Positions 30,821 to 35,386 of a stretch of 35,386 nt of DNA are shown piece by piece (the first letter of the stretch is position 1; every line of letters begins with the position of its first letter). Source of the DNA: Candidatus Nitrosopelagicus sp. (GTDB lineage Archaea; Thermoproteota; Nitrososphaeria; Nitrososphaerales; Nitrosopumilaceae); NCBI GenBank assembly GCA_022450565.1, contig JAKUOP010000009.1, forward strand, positions 1-35,386, read 5' to 3'. A program made the translations under genes and the position numbers. The notes under the pieces were generated by a model. It searched no databases. It was not told the origin of the DNA and saw nothing but the letters and a program-made list of their open reading frames with translations.

Positions 30821-32137
30821 ATGCAGGAATTCGCAAATCCACATTCACTTAGAAATGGAATATTTGATCTTCTATCTTCGATTAATTTGGCAACAGATGA
30901 TAATGTAAAATTACTTGATTACACCACCGAATTGTTCAACAAAAATGGACTATCTAGTGATTATTATGGTTATCACAATATTGATCATGAGTTAGAGGTA
31001 ACATACGTCACATTACTGTCTGCAATTAATCTAGTGAATAAGGAAAAATTCTCACTGGATGATACAAAGTATCTATTTGCATCTGCGTTATTACATGATT
31101 TTGATCCATCCAAATCTGCCGATAAACCACATGAAAAAAATGTCATTCAATTTATTACAAAAGATGCGACAATACAAAATCTTTTAAAAAATGCAAATCT
31201 TGATCCTGCTATCATATGTGCATTAATCTCAAGGACCGTTTATCCTTGGGTAGGTGATACAAAAATTATTACAGAAAAACAGATGAAAAATTATTTTAAT
31301 TCATCTGCCATCACAAAAAACAAACCAGAATTACATGATCATTTTAGAATGCTTGGACATTTTCTTTCAGTAGGTGACCGTGTTGGTGGTTATTCGCTTG
31401 GTGATTTTGGAAAAGCAATGGAAATGGCAAAGATGAACGCGCATGCATCTGGGTGGCATCCAGCATTAATTGTTAGAAGATCTGTTTCATTTTTTGAAGA
31501 CATGCTTAACAATGATGCAGATATGTGTGAACTCCTCCTAAATGGATTACCAAAACATATGCGCAAAAACTTCCTTGATAATATTACTAGTTTTATGAAA
31601 TTACGTCAAGAAGAAATTCAAATTTATAATAAATTTACTTATGAGGGGCTTGCTTTAGTTCCATGTATAGAAAAGAGTTCAAATGAAGATTTGACTGATT
31701 CATTATTGGAGATTTATCGGGAATTACCAAGACCATTACAATTTACTAGGGAAGATTTTGTTGAATCAGTACATGACACAGAAACAATTCTAAACACGTT
31801 AAGAGTTGGAAACTCGAAAGGACCAATCATTGGATTTGCAAAAGGTGGTCCACTGGAATCATATGACTTTGAAGCCAAGATTCATGATAAGAATTATGGA
31901 AAGAATAATACAATATTTCTAGAACCAATTGCAATTAAGAACGGTTATTGGGGATTTCATGGCGGTCGTGAAATTCGTCAATTGTTCTTGATGCAAGTTC
32001 ACTCTAAAGGCTACAAATACATGACTAGTTTTGCAATGCGAGATGTAATACAGCATAGAATTAACAATGAAAACAACATTGAATTCGTAAAAAAGTTTGA
32101 TCCTGAAAAATGGGATTACTATAGAGTTGCCTCTTAG
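30821..32137 (+). CDS. HD-domain protein fused to a GNAT-like acetyltransferase domain
   Basis: This 438-residue protein has an N-terminal HD-type phosphohydrolase region. Metal-ligand candidates are His52 and His56 (YHNIDH), His92-Asp93 (LLHDFDP) and a later Asp in SVGDRVGG. A helical middle section (about 200-290) follows. The C-terminal part (about 295-438) looks like a GNAT fold, with RPLQFTREDFVES, GKNNTIFLEPIAI, and REIRQLFLMQVHSKGYKYM as the acyl-CoA-binding region. The GNAT assignment is weaker than the HD one. HD enzymes hydrolyse nucleotides or phosphodiesters; a joint enzyme of this kind could modify and hydrolyse a nucleotide-linked substrate, which is inference. It is divergent from the ABC permease operon. 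Confidence 0.72.
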   Translation: MQEFANPHSLRNGIFDLLSSINLATDDNVKLLDYTTELFNKNGLSSDYYGYHNIDHELEVTYVTLLSAINLVNKEKFSLDDTKYLFASALLHDFDPSKSADKPHEKNVIQFITKDATIQNLLKNANLDPAIICALISRTVYPWVGDTKIITEKQMKNYFNSSAITKNKPELHDHFRMLGHFLSVGDRVGGYSLGDFGKAMEMAKMNAHASGWHPALIVRRSVSFFEDMLNNDADMCELLLNGLPKHMRKNFLDNITSFMKLRQEEIQIYNKFTYEGLALVPCIEKSSNEDLTDSLLEIYRELPRPLQFTREDFVESVHDTETILNTLRVGNSKGPIIGFAKGGPLESYDFEAKIHDKNYGKNNTIFLEPIAIKNGYWGFHGGREIRQLFLMQVHSKGYKYMTSFAMRDVIQHRINNENNIEFVKKFDPEKWDYYRVAS

Positions 32138-32172
32138 ATGAAGATTATCTATTAGTTAGTTGTATAATACGT

Positions 32173-32400
32173 ATGGGTTCCACTAAGGAATTAATCCAAT
32201 CTGGGAAGAAATACCTTGAAGAAGGTAAATTTAATGAGGCCTTAGATTGTTTTGAACAATTATTAGTTTCCGATCCTCAAAATCCAAATTTACTTAATTT
32301 AAAAGGTGTTGCACTACGTAGTCTTGGCAGATACGACGAAGCATTAGAATGTTATAATAAATCTCTTGAATTAGATCCACGAGATAAAGCATCGTCATAG
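32173..32400 (+). CDS. Small two-TPR protein
   Basis: This 75-residue protein consists of two tetratricopeptide repeats: AKKY-type helix pairs in GKKYLEEGKFNEALDCFEQ and LRSLGRYDEALECYNKSLEL. TPRs mediate protein-protein contacts. It ends DPRDKASS shortly after repeat two. Another TPR protein follows 53 bp downstream. The spacer does not read as TPR in any frame, so the pair looks like two genes and not a broken one. Confidence 0.85.
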   Translation: MGSTKELIQSGKKYLEEGKFNEALDCFEQLLVSDPQNPNLLNLKGVALRSLGRYDEALECYNKSLELDPRDKASS

Positions 32401-32453
32401 ACAATAACAAAATTACTAATGCATATAGTTTAGTGAATATTATAAAAAAGTGT

Positions 32454-32939
32454 ATGAAGAAAATATTCAACGAGATGTTGGAGAATGCTGCAGAATTATG
32501 TGATGTACAAGAATTTGTAGAGGCGATTAAAATCTATGATAAGATATTAGATGAAGATCCAAAAAATGTTGGTGCATTAGTAGACAAAGCTGCCACGTTA
32601 CAAAGAATTGGTAACAATAAAAAATCATTAGAATTGTTTGATCTTGCATTAGAAGTAAGTCCAAAAAATGTTGATGCAATAATTGGGAAAGGCTCAATTT
32701 TGCATGCCTTAGAAAAATATGATGATGCAATCAATCTTTATGATCTGGCACTTAAAATTAATAACAAATTTGCATTAACATATGCCTACAAAGGATTGGC
32801 ATTAGGTGAACAAGGAAAAATAAATGACGCATTGAAATATTTCAAGAAAGCGTTATCAATTGATAAAGATCTTGAATTAGCTAACATTAGTAAAGAAACC
32901 GCATTGAGACTATTAGACTCAAAAAAAATTAAAAAATAG
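32454..32939 (+). CDS. TPR-repeat protein
   Basis: This 161-residue protein has about four TPR units: CDVQEFVEAIKIYDKILDED, KAATLQRIGNNKKSLELFD, GSILHALEKYDDAINLYD and KGLALGEQGKINDALKYF. A short basic tail (SKKIKK) follows. No signal peptide or membrane span is present, so it is a cytoplasmic interaction protein. ATG 32454 is chosen; an in-frame GTG at 32433 would add seven residues. Its 3' end overlaps the stop region of the minus-strand zinc-finger gene by 11 bases. It is likely a paralogue of, or partner to, the preceding two-TPR protein. Confidence 0.83.
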   Translation: MKKIFNEMLENAAELCDVQEFVEAIKIYDKILDEDPKNVGALVDKAATLQRIGNNKKSLELFDLALEVSPKNVDAIIGKGSILHALEKYDDAINLYDLALKINNKFALTYAYKGLALGEQGKINDALKYFKKALSIDKDLELANISKETALRLLDSKKIKK

Positions 32940-33102
32940 AAACGTCGCCAGGTGCAGGCTCTCTTTTCTGCTCATTTTCATGGAATTCGAAAAAATCCGC
33001 ATGATCTGTTTTTTGGTGATTTTGCAGTTCTTTTATACTTTCAAACATAATATGGCATAAAAAGCACTTTGGCTTATCTTCATCAACTAAAGGCAGAACC
33101 AT
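32929..33102 (-). CDS. Single C2H2 zinc-finger protein
   Basis: I read this 57-residue gene from the minus strand, from ATG 33102 to TAA 32929-32931. It begins MVLPLVDEDKPKCFLC. The finger is C-x2-C-x12-H-x4-H: Cys13 and Cys16 in CFLCHIMF, and the histidines in LQNHQKTDH. An acidic, Phe-rich tail follows (ADFFEFHENEQKREP). Small single-finger C2H2 proteins are common in archaea and often bind DNA or protein. A TATA-like element (TTTTATATTTT, 33123-33133) lies about 25 bp before the ATG and may also drive the divergent mqnE. The zinc-finger spacing makes chance very unlikely. Confidence 0.82.
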   Translation of the reverse strand: MVLPLVDEDKPKCFLCHIMFESIKELQNHQKTDHADFFEFHENEQKREPAPGDVSIF

Positions 33103-33122
33103 GTAATCTGTAAATTGTCATG

Positions 33123-33133
33123 TTTTATATTTT
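33123..33133. promoter_or_regulatory. Possible bidirectional TATA element between zinc finger and mqnE
   Basis: TTTTATATTTT lies about 25 bp before the minus-strand ATG 33102. It lies about 16 bp before plus-strand ATG 33144 and about 25 bp before ATG 33153. It may serve both directions and argues against ATG 33120 for mqnE. Confidence 0.4.
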
Positions 33134-33143
33134 GATCAAAACC

Positions 33144-34253
33144 ATGAGTTTCATGTTTGAAAGTATGATTGGAAAATCCACAGCAATTGATCGTGCTGTT
33201 GCAGGCGAAGAACTCACATTTGATGATGGAATGGAACTAATGAATTATGAAAACATTCACATGATTGGAGCAACTGCCGAATTATCTAGGCAAAAACTGG
33301 TAGGAGATGATGTCACATTCACAGCATCATATTACATGAATTACACAAATGTATGCGCTGCAAGTTGTCAGATGTGTGCATTCTACAGAAAAGGCGATGA
33401 AGATGACGCATACACATTATCACCAGAAGAGATTGAAAAACGTGTTTCATCTGCAGAACAGTTAGGTGCAACAGAAGTACACATTGTTGGAGGGTTTCAT
33501 CCAGATTTACCACTTGATTACTATGAAGAAATGATGAGAGCAATAAAACAAAAACACAATGACCTAACAATCAAGGCATTTACCGCAGCAGAGATTTTTT
33601 ATTTATCAAAGCTTACAAAAAATTCTATTAAAGAAATTCTTAGTAGACTAAAAACCGCCGGACTTGATTCAATGCCAGGCGGAGGTGCAGAGTTATTTCA
33701 TCCAGAAATTAGGAATAAAATTGTAAGGGGAAAATGTACTGGTCAAGAATGGCTTGATACAATTGAGATTGCACATAACCTAGGAATAAAAAGTAATGCA
33801 ACAATGCTTTATGGGCATATAGAAAAACCTGAGCACATCATTGATCATTTAATCAAGATTCGTGAACTACAAAAAAGAACTAACGGGTTTCTTACATTCA
33901 TACCATTAAAATTCAGTCTTGACAATACAGAGTTAGAAAACGAGCACAAAGTTACGCAAGAATGCTCATCACTATACGATCTTAAAGTTATTGCGTTATC
34001 ACGTCTTATGCTCGCTGGTGCCTTGAATAATATTTCTGTCTATTGGGTAGCATATGGTAAAAAACTGGCACAAGTTGCATTGTGTAACGGTGGAAACGAC
34101 TTGGTTGGAACTGCATTTTCTGAAGAAATTTATCGTGCAGCCGGCAAACCAACAAATTCGTCATTAATTGAGTTATCAAACTTGGTAAAAGAGATCAAGA
34201 GAAACCCGATTCAGAGAAATACATTTTTTGAGCACATTCAGCATTTCAAGTAG
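33144..34253 (+). CDS. mqnE: Radical SAM aminofutalosine synthase (MqnE-like)
   Basis: This enzyme of the futalosine route to menaquinone joins chorismate-derived 3-[(1-carboxyvinyl)oxy]benzoate to SAM. The 369-residue protein has the radical SAM cluster motif CAASCQMC (Cys71, Cys75, Cys78; C-x3-C-x2-C) in the context YMNYTNVCAASCQMCAFYRK. Family-typical segments are VHIVGGFHPDLP, AFTAAEIFYLS, GLDSMPGGGAELFHPEIR, SNATMLYGHIEKPEH and TFIPLKF. These fit MqnE better than its relatives MqnC, CofG and CofH. Marine AOA contain menaquinones, so the pathway makes sense. ATG 33144 is one of three in-frame starts (33120, 33144, 33153). Confidence 0.85.
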   Translation: MSFMFESMIGKSTAIDRAVAGEELTFDDGMELMNYENIHMIGATAELSRQKLVGDDVTFTASYYMNYTNVCAASCQMCAFYRKGDEDDAYTLSPEEIEKRVSSAEQLGATEVHIVGGFHPDLPLDYYEEMMRAIKQKHNDLTIKAFTAAEIFYLSKLTKNSIKEILSRLKTAGLDSMPGGGAELFHPEIRNKIVRGKCTGQEWLDTIEIAHNLGIKSNATMLYGHIEKPEHIIDHLIKIRELQKRTNGFLTFIPLKFSLDNTELENEHKVTQECSSLYDLKVIALSRLMLAGALNNISVYWVAYGKKLAQVALCNGGNDLVGTAFSEEIYRAAGKPTNSSLIELSNLVKEIKRNPIQRNTFFEHIQHFK

Positions 34254-34524
34254 CAGGTTTTTTCTCGGTTTTTTTTGCACCGCCTTTTTTCTTTCTTCTT
34301 GCACCAAAACTAATCAGAACAAGTAGAAATCCAACACCGATTAAAATTCCAGAAAGTGTCTTAGAGTCAGTGTTTTGCTGCTCTTCCATAAGAAACTCTA
34401 ATTCCTCCTCAGGAGTCATTCCGCCCTGACCTATTGGCGTAGCCTCGCCAAGAACGGCGGATAATGCAATACCCACAATAATCATCGCCAGTCCTCCAAC
34501 CAGAATTTTCTTATCAACGAGCAT
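34246..34524 (-). CDS. Two-span membrane protein, unknown function
   Basis: This 92-residue protein has a first membrane segment or uncleaved signal at about 7-26 (ILVGGLAMIIVGIALSAVLG). An outside acidic loop (TPEEELEFLMEEQQNTDS) follows, then a second segment at about 57-74 (LSGILIGVGFLLVLISFGA). The cytoplasmic tail is strongly basic (RRKKKGGAKKTEKK). The two-span, acidic-loop, charged-tail layout resembles the protein at 21638-21973. The stop overlaps the mqnE stop region by 8 bases. A TATA-like run (ATAATTTAAG, about 34542-34551) lies upstream on the minus strand. Confidence 0.75.
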   Translation of the reverse strand: MLVDKKILVGGLAMIIVGIALSAVLGEATPIGQGGMTPEEELEFLMEEQQNTDSKTLSGILIGVGFLLVLISFGARRKKKGGAKKTEKKPAT

Positions 34525-34617
34525 TTACAGTGATTGGGTATCTGCATAATTTAAGAAAAGCGAAAAATGATGGCTAGTCGGATCAGACTTATCACATAGT
34601 GTGAGTAATTGAAAAAA

Positions 34618-34734
34618 ATGGCAGGGTACAGAAAGGGCAGAAAATATGCAGAGACATGGATGAAAAAAGCCGAAAGAGCATATGGTATTGATGCACATTT
34701 AAAAAACAAAAAATATCAGAAATCATATGTCTGA
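34618..34734 (+). CDS. Small basic protein (38 residues)
   Basis: I read this gene directly from the sequence. It begins MAGYRKGRKYAETWMKKAER and ends QKSYV before TGA 34732-34734. It is very basic with a short amphipathic helix. Its end overlaps the dus ATG (34727) by 8 bases, the usual arrangement for translational coupling. RNA binding would fit its charge and its place before a tRNA-modifying enzyme, but that is inference. The protein-like composition and overlap support it, though it is short. Confidence 0.55.
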   Translation: MAGYRKGRKYAETWMKKAERAYGIDAHLKNKKYQKSYV

Positions 34735-35386
34735 ATTACCACATTTTTCAAGTAGGGCATTTTTGGCACCAATGGCAGGTGTGAGTGATCCTGCATTACG
34801 GTTAATCTGTAAAAAGATGGGTGCTGGTCTCGTTGTGACGGAATTAACCAGTATTCATGCAATTATTGCAAAAGAACAGCAATTAAAAACTCAACTGAAA
34901 AACATCACAGAATTTTTGGAATTTTCTGAAAAAGAGCGTCCATTATCAGTACAATTGTTTGGCTCTGATCTTGTTGCACTGGAAAAGGCAACAAAGATTG
35001 TAGAGCCATTCTTTGACATAATTGATTACAATATGGGCTGTCCTGCACCACACATAACAAAGCAGATGGCAGGTGGTGCACTTTTACAAAATTCTGATTT
35101 AACACGTAAAATTTTCCGGACAATGGTAAATTCAACAAGTAGACCAGTGTCATTGAAAATGCGCATAGGTGTTTCTGATTCCAACAAGTTGCTGTTCAAG
35201 GAAATTGCAAAAATCGCAGAGCAGGAGGGAATCAAAATGATCACACTTCATCCTAGAACTGTCTCACAGGGATATTCTGGTCATTCTGACTGGAGTATGA
35301 TAAAGAAACTAAAAGAAATAGTTGAAATTCCAGTTGTCGGAAACGGCGACATTACAACTCCTGAAATTGCCAAAAGCATGATTGAG
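34727..35386 (+). CDS. dus: tRNA-dihydrouridine synthase (3' end outside window)
   Basis: Dus enzymes use FMN and NADPH to reduce uridines in tRNA D-loops to dihydrouridine. The 220 residues present show the FMN-binding N-terminus FLAPMAGVSDPALRLICKK, then VVTELTSIHA and SVQLFGSD. The catalytic Cys105 is in YNMGCPAPHITKQMAGGALL. PVSLKMRIG, LHPRTVSQGYSG and PVVGNGDITT complete the TIM-barrel pattern. The gene runs off the window and is only partial. ATG 34727 overlaps the small basic ORF by 8 bases. Confidence 0.95.
   Translation, partial: MSELPHFSSRAFLAPMAGVSDPALRLICKKMGAGLVVTELTSIHAIIAKEQQLKTQLKNITEFLEFSEKERPLSVQLFGSDLVALEKATKIVEPFFDIIDYNMGCPAPHITKQMAGGALLQNSDLTRKIFRTMVNSTSRPVSLKMRIGVSDSNKLLFKEIAKIAEQEGIKMITLHPRTVSQGYSGHSDWSMIKKLKEIVEIPVVGNGDITTPEIAKSMIE

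Noticed and set aside
32401-32453. The two TPR genes as one gene broken by a frameshift
   Set aside because: The spacer does not read as TPR or any protein-like sequence in any frame; each gene has its own sensible start.
33120-33143. ATG 33120 as mqnE start
   Set aside because: It lies in the putative shared promoter and the extra residues (MFYILIKT) do not resemble the family N-terminus; kept only as an alternative.

Overview
The window looks like a stretch of an ammonia-oxidizing thaumarchaeal (Nitrososphaerota, Nitrosopumilus/Nitrosarchaeum-like) chromosome. The DNA is AT-rich. Transcription signals are archaeal: TATA-like boxes sit 25-28 bp before many start codons, implying leaderless mRNAs. 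It encodes TFB, archaeal EF-2, a Dps-like ferritin, a PEFG-CTERM surface protein and a secreted protease with the repeated AGWWA-type module of this lineage. It also encodes an MqnE-like enzyme, which fits the menaquinones known from these archaea. The taxon call is inference from gene content.

Layout. 1-318 is the 3' end of 23S rRNA; no 5S gene follows. 548-4372 holds small membrane proteins, a MEMO-family protein, TFB and a Dps-like ferritin. 4383-7926 has a secreted TPR/metzincin protease, a Lys-rich-tailed small protein, biotin-protein ligase and a winged-helix protein with a Met-rich hydrophobic segment. 8081-13833 has a SNF2 helicase, a membrane J-domain protein with an extracellular domain, a rhodanese, a PEFG surface protein and a PD-(D/E)XK-like protein. 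13908-20599 is a housekeeping block: EF-2, methyltransferase, S-adenosylhomocysteine hydrolase and MetRS. 20592-25801 has an alpha/beta hydrolase whose 5' end appears frameshifted, a DUF3892 protein, an M1 aminopeptidase and an SRPBCC protein. 25882-28321 is a four-gene same-strand cluster: long coiled coil, JAMM protease, membrane zinc ribbon, small unknown. 28322-30737 carries two oligopeptide-type ABC permeases without visible ATPase or binding protein. 30821-35386 has an HD-GNAT fusion, two TPR proteins, a single C2H2 zinc finger divergent from mqnE, and the start of a Dus tRNA-dihydrouridine synthase.

Genes are extremely tightly packed. Almost every convergent pair ends within 0-10 bp of its partner or overlaps it. 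At least seven genes have TTG as the only sensible start. Four small genes (50, 57 and 38 residues, plus a truncated dus) were read directly from the sequence. No tRNA, CRISPR array, insertion sequence or integrase was seen.

The best candidates for something new are the coiled-coil/JAMM/zinc-ribbon cluster, the extracellular-domain/J-domain fusion, the Met-rich winged-helix protein next to biotin ligase, and the apparent one-base frameshift in the hydrolase gene after metG.
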